Part shown: positions 14,205 to 19,745 of the stretch, one piece after another
Numbering within the stretch: the stretch's first letter is position 1
Layout of the letters: each line of letters opens with the position of its first letter
Assembly (NCBI GenBank): GCA_043736515.1
Contig: JAYTCK010000039.1
Span: forward strand, 1-22,343
Source of the DNA: MHLP01 sp043736515
GTDB lineage: Bacteria > Patescibacteriota > Minisyncoccia > Phycocordibacterales > UBA6899
Length of the DNA stretch: 22,343 nt
Direction: 5' to 3'
Notes under the pieces: generated by a model
What the model saw: only the letters and a program-made list of their open reading frames with translations
What the model was told of the DNA's origin: nothing
Databases searched by the model: none
Program-made: the position numbers and the translations under genes

Positions 14205-14768
14205 GTATTTTCTTACTACTGCGCGAACGACAGCTTGTACGTTGAGCTCACCTTGGGGGATGATCGGCTTGTAGCGCTTGTTCGCCGCCTCAAGATACGG
14301 TCGTCCGTTCTTCGTGCGTAAATATTTCATTGTCCACGCACCGTCCACTTCGGCAACGACGATATCGCCCGCTTTTGCGCTGTGCGTGCGTTCGACGATG
14401 ACCATATCCCCCTCCACAATACCCGCATCCTGCATCGAATCACCTTTGACCCGCAGCATGTAGGATGCGTCACGATTGGGAATGAGGTATTCGTCGAGCG
14501 AAAGCATGTCCCCCAGGTCCTCTTCTGCCGGAGAGGGGAACCCCGCCTCAACAAGACCCAGAACGCGGAGCCCCCCCCAGATATTTCCGGGAGCGATCTT
14601 GCCCTCACGATTTTTAAAGAGGAACCCGTCGTTTACAAGGCGAGTAATTAATTTCCACACTGAAGCGCGCGATGAAAAGCCCACAAGCTTCATGATCTCA
14701 GTGTAGGAAGGCAACCGTCGATGCTCTTGGTAAAAGTCGCGGATGTGTTTTTTGTAGGTATCGTCCAT
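14202..14768 (-). CDS. lexA: LexA SOS repressor
   Basis: DNA-damage repressor that self-cleaves when RecA filaments form. 188 residues from ATG 14768. An N-terminal winged-HTH (~3-58; LPSYTEIMKLVGFSSRASVWKLITRL is the recognition region) is joined to an S24 peptidase domain with cleavage site EAG (A75-G76), nucleophile S111 in VKGDSMQ and general base K148 in WTMKYLR, so autoproteolysis should work. A TTG at 14789 would add seven residues but lies inside the operator and upstream of the transcription start, so ATG 14768 is chosen. The promoter places the start codon at the transcription start. A G8 run (coding strand, 14578-14571) lies between the HTH and cleavage site and could slip. It is followed by dinB. 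Confidence 0.93.
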   Translation of the reverse strand: MDDTYKKHIRDFYQEHRRLPSYTEIMKLVGFSSRASVWKLITRLVNDGFLFKNREGKIAPGNIWGGLRVLGLVEAGFPSPAEEDLGDMLSLDEYLIPNRDASYMLRVKGDSMQDAGIVEGDMVIVERTHSAKAGDIVVAEVDGAWTMKYLRTKNGRPYLEAANKRYKPIIPQGELNVQAVVRAVVRKY

Positions 14769-14774
14769 GTTCTC

Positions 14775-14803
14775 ATTATAAGCGAACAACTGTTCGCCTG
14801 CAA
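14775..14803 (-). promoter_or_regulatory. lexA promoter, leaderless type
   Basis: On the minus strand the -35 TTGCAG (14803-14798), a 17-nt spacer and a consensus -10 TATAAT (14780-14775) end 6 nt before the ATG at 14768. The LexA operator occupies almost the whole spacer. Confidence 0.78.
14782..14797. promoter_or_regulatory. LexA box (SOS operator, Gram-positive DinR type)
   Basis: GCGAACAACTGTTCGC contains the DinR/LexA consensus CGAAC-N4-GTTCG as a perfect palindrome except for the two central bases. It fills the -35/-10 spacer of lexA, so bound LexA would directly block polymerase and autoregulate lexA-dinB. Confidence 0.92.
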
Positions 14804-14883
14804 ATCCCTATGGTAGACTCGTGAATTTGGTCGACGGGAGTTTTTTGTGATACGGTGAATACAGCAATAAAGAGGGAGTGCCC

Positions 14884-15132
14884 ATGGCAAAATCGAAAAT
14901 TGTCAGGACGGGAACAGCCCTTAAGGTTTGTTCCTTTGTTGAAGAGGTTGATGCAAATGGTCGGGTGGTTATCACCGTGTCAGATGAAAAGGGAAATCCG
15001 GAATGCAATGGTTTTGGTGCCACACGAATTGAGGCAGCCAAAGATCTCTGCGAGAAAGGCTACCAGATCGTTATTCACCAAGACCAGAGACAAGGTAGGA
15101 AATGGATTATGTGGAAGACAAATAATCCCTAA
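14884..15132 (+). CDS. Small protein of unknown function (82 aa)
   Basis: Starts at ATG 14884 with a GGGAG Shine-Dalgarno 5 nt upstream; an in-frame GTG at 14878 overlaps that site and is less likely. Soluble. A predicted beta-strand set (ALKVCSFVEEV, RVVITVSDEKG) is followed by a helix (TRIEAAKDLCEKG) and a final strand pair (YQIVIHQDQ, RKWIMWKTN). Size and pattern recall small double-psi or dsRBD-like folds but no family was recognised. It is divergent from lexA, so its promoter region shares the LexA operator interval. It could therefore be damage-linked, though it carries no recognised repair motif. A terminator follows. Confidence 0.6.
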   Translation: MAKSKIVRTGTALKVCSFVEEVDANGRVVITVSDEKGNPECNGFGATRIEAAKDLCEKGYQIVIHQDQRQGRKWIMWKTNNP

Positions 15133-15135
15133 GAG

Positions 15136-15163
15136 AAACCCGCACATGATGTGCGGGTTTTTG
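15136..15163. terminator. Terminator after the 82-aa gene
   Basis: AAACCCGCAC (15136-15145) pairs with GTGCGGGTTT (15151-15160), followed by more T. It lies 3 nt after the stop. A -10-like TATACT follows at 15165-15170 and may start the next transcript. Confidence 0.9.
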
Positions 15164-15211
15164 ATATACTATTTAAGACTTCACGATACTCAAGTCCCGC
15201 GACCATCACTT

Positions 15212-15691
15212 ATGCAGGAAGTACAATCACCACACATCATACCGAAGACCTCACTTCCAAAAGTTTTTTTGGCCGGGAGTATTGAAATGGGCTTGGCCAG
15301 TGAGTGGCAAATGCGCATTATTGCGCAACTTAAAAATGAATCAGTGATGTTCCTCAACCCCCGCCGCCAAGATTGGGATGCTGCGTGGAAACAAGACAAG
15401 GAAAATTCTCTGTTCAGAGAGCAAGTAGAGTGGGAACTCAATGCTCTTTCAGAAAGCGATTACATTATCCTCTATCTTGATCCCAGCACCAAGTCTCCCA
15501 TTTCGCTCCTTGAAATGGGTCTCTATGCAAGGAGCGGCAAACTCTTTGTTGTCTGCCCCCCGGGATTTTGGCGAAAAGGGAATGTTGATATTGTTTGTGA
15601 AAAGTACAATATCCCGCAATTCGCCTCACTTGATTTGATTGCCGATCATCTTCTCTCTCTCCTCAACAGCAAGAAAGAGAGGGTCAAATAG
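15212..15691 (+). CDS. Nucleoside 2-deoxyribosyltransferase-like protein
   Basis: 159 residues from ATG 15212. The frame is open further upstream to 14855, but that part overlaps the 82-aa gene and its terminator. Family features are LPKVFLAGSIEMG (18-27), the NPRRQDWD turn (49-56), a helix FREQVEWELNAL, then IILYLDPSTKSPISLLEMGLYA, where E101 in the LLEMG motif corresponds to the catalytic Glu of this superfamily, and LFVVCPPGFWRKGNV. Family members swap or hydrolyse bases on deoxynucleosides or mononucleotides. The substrate cannot be read from sequence, and some relatives in this fold are phage- or defence-associated. A possible -10 TATACT lies at 15165-15170. Confidence 0.78.
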   Translation: MQEVQSPHIIPKTSLPKVFLAGSIEMGLASEWQMRIIAQLKNESVMFLNPRRQDWDAAWKQDKENSLFREQVEWELNALSESDYIILYLDPSTKSPISLLEMGLYARSGKLFVVCPPGFWRKGNVDIVCEKYNIPQFASLDLIADHLLSLLNSKKERVK

Positions 15692-15718
15692 TGAATTTTC
15701 TGCCCACTAAGAGCACTC

Positions 15719-15746
15719 TTGCTTATTTTTCTATTTCGTGTACGAT
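15719..15746 (+). promoter_or_regulatory. Candidate promoter for the RRM gene
   Basis: TTGCTT (15719-15724), a 16-nt spacer and TACGAT (15741-15746). It would give a 5' leader of about 120 nt, long for this window and common for cold-inducible RNA-binding proteins. Confidence 0.35.
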
Positions 15747-15829
15747 ATCTTCATTCGTGTGTTTCTCGTGCTGCGGTGTTTTGAGCTGGTCTCAAGTGCA
15801 TGTGTGTCGAGAAGGTCGTACGCGAAGCC

Positions 15830-15851
15830 TTAGAACTTGAAAAAGTTCTAA
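15830..15851 (+). promoter_or_regulatory. GNRA-capped hairpin in the RRM gene leader
   Basis: TTAGAACTT (15830-15838) pairs perfectly with AAGTTCTAA (15843-15851) around a GAAA tetraloop. It lies 24 nt before the RRM start codon, and no Shine-Dalgarno is seen between. It could be a stability or temperature/autoregulatory element. A weaker stem TTGAG/CTCAA lies at 15781-15795. Confidence 0.55.
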
Positions 15852-15875
15852 TATTAAAGTTTTAGTTTCATCAAA

Positions 15876-16202
15876 ATGGCTCAAAAGCTTTACGTAGGTG
15901 GATTGCCTTACTCAACAACCGATCAGGAACTCGCGGACGCTTTCGCTGCTTCCGGTTCTGTTGTGAGCGCAAGCATTGTCACTGACCGTATGACCGGCCG
16001 CTCACGCGGTTTCGGTTTCGTTGAAATGTCGTCAGAGGCGGAAGCCAATGCGGCTATCGACATGTGGCACGGCAAGGAGTTCGGAGGGCGTATGCTCACC
16101 GTCAACATTGCACGACCCAAGGAGGAGCGTCCAGCAGGAGACCGCGGAGATCGCGGTGGAGATCGCGGACCTCGCCGTGATTGGCAAGGCGGAGGACGGT
16201 AA
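15876..16202 (+). CDS. Single-RRM RNA-binding protein with RGG-like tail
   Basis: 108 residues. The RRM (~3-80) has RNP2 LYVGGL (5-10) and RNP1 RGFGFVEM (44-51), so the aromatic RNA-stacking residues are intact. The C-terminal tail (~81-108) is rich in G, R and D (GDRGDRGGDRGPRRDWQGGGR), like cold-inducible Rbp proteins of cyanobacteria and other bacteria. It binds RNA in the cytosol and probably acts as an RNA chaperone or stabiliser. The long leader with a stable hairpin suggests post-transcriptional control. A strong terminator follows directly. Confidence 0.93.
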   Translation: MAQKLYVGGLPYSTTDQELADAFAASGSVVSASIVTDRMTGRSRGFGFVEMSSEAEANAAIDMWHGKEFGGRMLTVNIARPKEERPAGDRGDRGGDRGPRRDWQGGGR

Positions 16203-16210
16203 CTCACACA

Positions 16211-16247
16211 AAAAAACACTGAGACAATTGTCCCAGTGTTTTTTTTG
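16211..16247 (+). terminator. Terminator after the RRM gene
   Basis: AAAAACACTG (16212-16221) pairs with CAGTGTTTTT (16234-16243), with an inner GACAATTGTC palindrome and a long T-run. Confidence 0.93.
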
Positions 16248-16303
16248 TTGTCTTCTTATATTTTTGTGGTAGTCTTTTTGATGGAACATCACAAGGAGCA
16301 ACA

Positions 16304-16672
16304 ATGGTTCGCCCACTGAAGAGCATACCGGAAAAGGAGATTAAAGAAGAGCTAGAACTCCGGAAGAAGGAAAAGAGAGAAGCTTACAAAGAATGGCTCG
16401 AGCGTACGAGACCAAAAAGGGCGCGCTTCGTAAAACACTTTACGTTCTTTCGCCCCTTTCCGATTTTGCTTTTGCTTGGACCGATTTTACTTGCATGGGG
16501 AATGGGAACACTTTTCCCCTCACTCGCAAAAGAGATGGATATCATGGGGATGCTAATCTCGCTTTTTGTCCTCATTCTCTGTTTTGTCGGCTCCTCCATA
16601 GAAGCCTTTTGTGAGGGAGCTTTTCAGGAAATGTGTTTAGACGAACAATACTTTCAGTCAAAAAAAGAGTAA
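16304..16672 (+). CDS. Two-TM membrane protein of unknown function
   Basis: 122 residues. The N-terminal ~45 residues are highly charged and helical (KEIKEELELRKKEKREAYKEW). Two hydrophobic helices follow (~50-68 FRPFPILLLLGPILLAWGMG and ~80-100 MGMLISLFVLILCFVGSS), then a short Cys- and Glu-containing tail. A clear AAGGAG lies 6 nt before the ATG. No family was recognised. It lies between two terminators, so it is a single-gene transcript. Confidence 0.65.
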   Translation: MVRPLKSIPEKEIKEELELRKKEKREAYKEWLERTRPKRARFVKHFTFFRPFPILLLLGPILLAWGMGTLFPSLAKEMDIMGMLISLFVLILCFVGSSIEAFCEGAFQEMCLDEQYFQSKKE

Positions 16673-16676
16673 TAAT

Positions 16677-16704
16677 AATCGAGTCACGGTGACTCGATTT
16701 TTTG
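16677..16704 (+). terminator. Terminator after the two-TM gene
   Basis: AATCGAGTCAC (16677-16687) pairs with GTGACTCGATT (16689-16699), followed by T5-6. Confidence 0.93.
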
Positions 16705-16737
16705 TCTCAGAAAACCTTAGCATGATACAATGGAGCA
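16702..16737 (+). promoter_or_regulatory. Leaderless-type promoter of the His/Cys-rich gene
   Basis: TTGTCT (16702-16707), an 18-nt spacer, TACAAT (16726-16731), then 6 nt to the ATG at 16738. Confidence 0.6.
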
Positions 16738-17313
16738 ATGCCGTCGGAAAAAAAATCTCTGGTCTATCCCATCGCAATCTCGCTCGCACTCCTCATTGTT
16801 GGGCTTGCGGCGATATATAAATTTACAATGGAGGCTCCACAAGCACCCCGCCCCACGATCGAACTCGGTAAAGCAGGTTCGACTCATGCTCATGTAAGCA
16901 TGCTCATGTTTATCGGTGGAGATGCGGTCAATTTTTGCGAACAGCGATTTATGCTGAAGAGTCAGTTTGTGCATTTTGAAGACAATAATTGTAGAGTCAT
17001 TCATAAGCATGCAACGGGCGTCACCCTTCCTATTTTTTTCAAAACAATAGGGGTAGAACTTGATGAAGAGTGCATCTCGCTTCCCCTTAATGCAAAAAAA
17101 CACTGTAACGATAATACCAATAGTTTAAGTGTGGTGGTAAACGGCAAGGAGGTCCCTATTCCTGATTTAACTTATTATGAACTTCGTAACAACGACCATA
17201 TCCTAGTCAATTATGGGGTTGAAGAGGGTGGGATGCTCCGTTTTAAGTATAACCAAGTACCCGCCATCCCAATTGATATCAATGAGCCACTTCCTGTGGA
17301 GCCAGTCGAATAG
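16738..17313 (+). CDS. Membrane-anchored His/Cys-rich extracytoplasmic protein
   Basis: 191 residues. A basic N-terminus and TM helix (~9-28) anchor it, with the rest outside. The external domain has conspicuous H and C: GSTHAHVSM (H50, H52), C67, FVHFEDNNC (H79, C85), VIHKHATGV (H89, H91), C112 and KKHC (H122, C123). Beta-strand patterns continue with SLSVVVNGKEVP and a DHILVNYG strand. I recall similar HAH/VIHKHATG proteins from CPR bacteria and DPANN archaea, sometimes labelled disulfide isomerase without proof. There is no CxxC thioredoxin motif here, so that label is doubtful. The paired His suggest metal (copper) binding. It converges on the cupredoxin gene. Confidence 0.68.
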   Translation: MPSEKKSLVYPIAISLALLIVGLAAIYKFTMEAPQAPRPTIELGKAGSTHAHVSMLMFIGGDAVNFCEQRFMLKSQFVHFEDNNCRVIHKHATGVTLPIFFKTIGVELDEECISLPLNAKKHCNDNTNSLSVVVNGKEVPIPDLTYYELRNNDHILVNYGVEEGGMLRFKYNQVPAIPIDINEPLPVEPVE

Positions 17314-17357
17314 ATAAAAAAACACTTGAACAGCGATGTCCAAGTGTTTTTTATCTA
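17311..17357. terminator. Bidirectional terminator between the His/Cys-rich and cupredoxin genes
   Basis: The arms 17311-17328 and 17341-17357 are complementary over about 17 bp (one bulged A), built on CACTTG/CAAGTG with A-run and T-run flanks. It overlaps the stop codon of the plus-strand gene and serves both convergent genes. Confidence 0.92.
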
Positions 17358-17374
17358 TGGTGGTGTAAATTTTT

Positions 17375-18700
17375 TTATTCAACGACCACAAGTTTGCCCA
17401 CCATGCCCATTGCACGATGATTGCCGACCGAGCAATAGAATTCAAATGTCCCCGTTTTGTTTGGAGTGAATTCGGTTGAGGTAACCATTCCCGCGCCAAC
17501 TTTATCCGTGCGTGCAGCAAATTCGTCAACAACAAAGTCATGAAATCCATCAGCAACTTTGAGTGCGACCTTCACTTTCTGTCCCTTTTTTACAACTATC
17601 TCAGTCGTAGAAAATTTCATGTTGCTGGCAGAAAGTTCAACACGCACGTCAGTTGTTGTCCCAGTTGCTGTTGACGGCACACACATCATCATCCACACAC
17701 CATCTGCTCCTGCGGTCTTTACCAAATTGCCACCGATACACCTATTAGTTGACGCTGTGTGTGTTTTGGGTAATCCTTCTTGTGTCCCTGATTTCCAGAT
17801 GACTGAAGGCATCTCGACGTTTCCACATGAGACGGGAGCCAAATCGGTCGCCGACTTATGCATATTGATCGAGAGAGGCATTTTTTTCAACATTTCTTCG
17901 ATCCCTATTTCAAGAACTGTTTCTGAGCGACCATTAATGACAGGATTAAGCGGGTAGACTACGGCTCCTGATTGTGGGCATACACCTGCGTGAATGTGTG
18001 CAGGGTGGGAAGAAGAGGCTTGAGCCCCCATTGCTACGGAAGTAGTTCCTTGCATCTGTTTGTGCTTAGCTTCGAGGACAACAAGCGTTTTGCCTGCTCC
18101 ATCACTGCGAAGTTTTGCATGCGCGTAGATACCCGAATCACCGAGAGGGGAGAGCTTTACTTGCGCATAGTTACCATGTTCTTTGAGGAGTCCGTCAGGG
18201 ATTCTTCCGGATTCACCTCCGCCATCTTTTATGATCATATTCAGCTTCTCCATTGTTTTTGGCCCTACATGCCCAACCTTTTCAAGCCCGGATTTTTCCT
18301 GGAAGCGCTTTACTGCTGCCGCGGTCATCGGTCCGAAAAATCCCGTCACCTTTCCCTCCGGATAGATTGTGGAATCGGTTGCAAGAACCTGCTGAAGCAA
18401 GGTGACATCTCCGCTCGCGTCACCTAGTTTGAGCGTTCTCATTAATTTGAGTTCTGCGCGCATTGCTACCACATCTTCTTTTAATCCCACATTAGACTGT
18501 TGTGTTTCCTTTACTCGTGCACGAAGCTCCTCAACTTGCTTTATGAGCATTTGCACCTGAGCTTCAAGTGTTGCGACATCGGTACTTGCGCCAGAGGCCG
18601 TATGCGCACCCTTATTCTCAATAAACTCAGCACTCGCAGAATGTGTAAAGCCGAATAAACTACCCAAGAGAAATAAAACAGCAATTAATTTTTTAATCAT
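17375..18700 (-). CDS. Wall-anchored CHRD/SOD-like plus cupredoxin protein
   Basis: 441 residues, exported. The signal peptide is MIKKLIAVLFLLGSLFGFTH with cleavage near ASA-E (22-25). A coiled coil (~42-88) is followed by PG_binding_1 (~89-156) for wall attachment. Residues ~175-300 form a CHRD or Cu/Zn-SOD-like domain: HPAHIHAGVC (H232, H235, H237, C241), INMHKS (H281) and VSCGNV (C292). A short Cys-bounded linker (C321, C340) follows. A C-terminal cupredoxin (~350-441) has type-1 copper ligands H387, C423, H428 and M431 or M433 in FYCSVGNHRAMGM. It could handle copper, carry electrons, or remove superoxide at the surface. SOD activity is uncertain because the full ligand set is not clear. 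It is convergent with the His/Cys-rich protein. Confidence 0.85.
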   Translation of the reverse strand: MIKKLIAVLFLLGSLFGFTHSASAEFIENKGAHTASGASTDVATLEAQVQMLIKQVEELRARVKETQQSNVGLKEDVVAMRAELKLMRTLKLGDASGDVTLLQQVLATDSTIYPEGKVTGFFGPMTAAAVKRFQEKSGLEKVGHVGPKTMEKLNMIIKDGGGESGRIPDGLLKEHGNYAQVKLSPLGDSGIYAHAKLRSDGAGKTLVVLEAKHKQMQGTTSVAMGAQASSSHPAHIHAGVCPQSGAVVYPLNPVINGRSETVLEIGIEEMLKKMPLSINMHKSATDLAPVSCGNVEMPSVIWKSGTQEGLPKTHTASTNRCIGGNLVKTAGADGVWMMMCVPSTATGTTTDVRVELSASNMKFSTTEIVVKKGQKVKVALKVADGFHDFVVDEFAARTDKVGAGMVTSTEFTPNKTGTFEFYCSVGNHRAMGMVGKLVVVE

Positions 18701-18737
18701 AATATATGAAAAATGAATGATAAATTTTATAACAGTA

Positions 18738-18767
18738 ATTATACCAAATATATAGGAGAATTGTGAA
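18738..18767 (-). promoter_or_regulatory. Promoter of the cupredoxin gene
   Basis: On the minus strand TTCACA (18767-18762), an 18-nt spacer and a consensus TATAAT (18743-18738), giving a leader of about 30 nt. Confidence 0.62.
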
Positions 18768-18790
18768 ACGTAATTAGTCGTCCTGGGAAT

Positions 18791-18820
18791 AAAAAAACCA
18801 CGACGAGTTCGTGGTTTTTT
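18791..18820 (-). terminator. Terminator of the 202-aa membrane protein gene
   Basis: AAAAAACCACGA (18792-18803) pairs with TCGTGGTTTTTT (18809-18820) with loop CGAGT. T-rich on both strands. It ends the minus-strand gene that stops at 18832. Confidence 0.92.
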
Positions 18821-18831
18821 GTGAAGTGAGG

Positions 18832-19440
18832 TTACTGTGCTAGCGCTGCCTCATTTCTCAACTCTTCGAGTATGTGCGTCTCATGCGCAATTTTTTGTAC
18901 AAGATCATTATATGCAATGTTGTTTCGCTCAAGCACTCGTGCATAATATGCAGCGCAATCATCTTCCCAGTCACCACAGTTGGTCTCGAACTCACTCACG
19001 ATGGCAACACTCGCATTTCTTACCCGTGTCACCTCGCCAGTTTCCCGGCTTATAGTAAGCTCTCTCTCTGTAATGAGTAGCTCAAGTTCCTCGCGGCTTC
19101 TTGTGGGTGAGGGTGCAAAAAATTCGGTAGCACTGAATGTTTCATTTTGGATGTCTCCAACTAAAAGTGGTTCCTCTTCCGGTCTATTCAAATTAAGCTC
19201 CGCTGTGTTAACGCTTTCTGAGCCTTCAAAATTTGCGGTTGGCACTGCCCCCGCGTTGCTTTCGGACACAGCACCAAGAAGAGAGCGTTGGTCTGTAGGG
19301 ATTATGTTTGGTGAGTGTATTCCGGCAAAAAATCCAATCATAATGGCAATGAGAAGTACCATGCCAAACTGAACTTTTTTTGCTGAAGGAAGAAGGTTGT
19401 CTGCACCTACATGGGTGATTGGAATGTATGTTTTAACCAT
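18832..19440 (-). CDS. Single-pass membrane protein of unknown function (202 aa)
   Basis: An N-terminal ~22-residue cytoplasmic part precedes a TM helix (~26-42, FGMVLLIAIMIGFFAGI). A Ser/Glu/Asn/Pro-rich spacer (~48-112) follows, then a C-terminal helical region (~113-202) with EELELLITERELTISRE and a pair C154/C161 in NCGDWEDDC, ending LVQKIAHETHILEELRNEAALAQ. No family was recognised. The Cys pair may form a small disulfide loop outside the cell. It is divergent from the HTH operon across the repeat-rich region. Confidence 0.65.
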   Translation of the reverse strand: MVKTYIPITHVGADNLLPSAKKVQFGMVLLIAIMIGFFAGIHSPNIIPTDQRSLLGAVSESNAGAVPTANFEGSESVNTAELNLNRPEEEPLLVGDIQNETFSATEFFAPSPTRSREELELLITERELTISRETGEVTRVRNASVAIVSEFETNCGDWEDDCAAYYARVLERNNIAYNDLVQKIAHETHILEELRNEAALAQ

Positions 19441-19446
19441 TTGTAC

Positions 19447-19475
19447 ACTTTAACACAAATTTGAAGGTTTTGCAA
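19447..19475 (-). promoter_or_regulatory. Leaderless-type promoter of the 202-aa gene
   Basis: On the minus strand TTGCAA (19475-19470), exactly 17 nt, TAAAGT (19452-19447), then 6 nt to the ATG at 19440. Confidence 0.5.
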
Positions 19476-19566
19476 GTTTTTTGTCATCACTTTTCATAAA
19501 ACCGACTAATTGCATGGTCGTTGAAAAATATAGCTATTTTAGCACTCACTCCAGATAAAAAATGCC

Positions 19567-19620
19567 TGTTGATTGGCTGTGGATAATTGACAGGACAAGT
19601 TGTTGATTGTTTGGGGATAA
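19567..19620. repeat. Iteron-like direct repeats (34-bp period), each carrying a DnaA-box match
   Basis: A 20-bp unit TGTTGATTG-N2-TGNGGATAA occurs at 19567-19586 and 19601-19620, 34 bp apart and 17 of 20 identical. The first ends in TGTGGATAA (19578-19586), exactly the reverse complement of the DnaA box TTATCCACA. The second has TGGGGATAA (19612-19620, one mismatch). Confidence 0.82.
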
Positions 19621-19659
19621 CTTTTAAATCTCCTTATTTTGCAAGGTACAATAGGAATA

Positions 19660-19706
19660 TCGACCATCGAGATTAGTTCTGTGGATAACACATCTCGACC
19701 ATCGAG
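19660..19706. repeat. TCGACCATCGAG direct repeat flanking a third DnaA box
   Basis: TCGACCATCGAG occurs at 19660-19671 and 19695-19706, 35 bp apart. Each is itself a partial palindrome (TCGA-cca-TCGA). Between them is another perfect DnaA-box complement, TGTGGATAA (19680-19688), 68 bp from the matching position of the second repeat. The region lies 40 nt before the HTH gene. Confidence 0.8.
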
Positions 19707-19745
19707 TTTTTGGTTTTCGGTGCTCTTTCTACAAAAGGTTCAAAT

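Larger units (their letters stand above)
19441..19745. other. Divergent non-coding region: possible origin-like or DnaA-controlled promoter
   Basis: There is no gene in this 305-nt interval between divergent genes. The left half is AT-rich, with a small palindrome AAAATA-TAGC-TATTTT near 19526. The right half holds two 34-bp-spaced repeats with DnaA boxes, a third DnaA box, the TCGACCATCGAG pair, and a -10-like TACAAT at 19647-19652. The content resembles a replication origin or plasmid iterons, but no dnaA, dnaN, parAB or rep gene is in the window, so a DnaA-regulated promoter for the HTH operon is equally possible. Confidence 0.45.

Noticed and set aside
14769..14789. TTG at 14789 as the lexA start
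   Set aside because: It lies inside the LexA operator and upstream of the expected transcription start; ATG 14768 is a better match.
14855..15211. Long frame extending the deoxyribosyltransferase-like protein upstream to 14855
   Set aside because: It overlaps the 82-aa gene, which has a Shine-Dalgarno, and runs through a strong terminator.
15835..15850. GAAC and GTTC around the RRM leader hairpin as a second LexA box
   Set aside because: The half-sites are 8 nt apart rather than 4, and the sequence is better explained by the GAAA-loop hairpin.
19441..19745. CRISPR array
   Set aside because: There are only two to three short repeats, the spacers differ in nature, and no cas genes are present.
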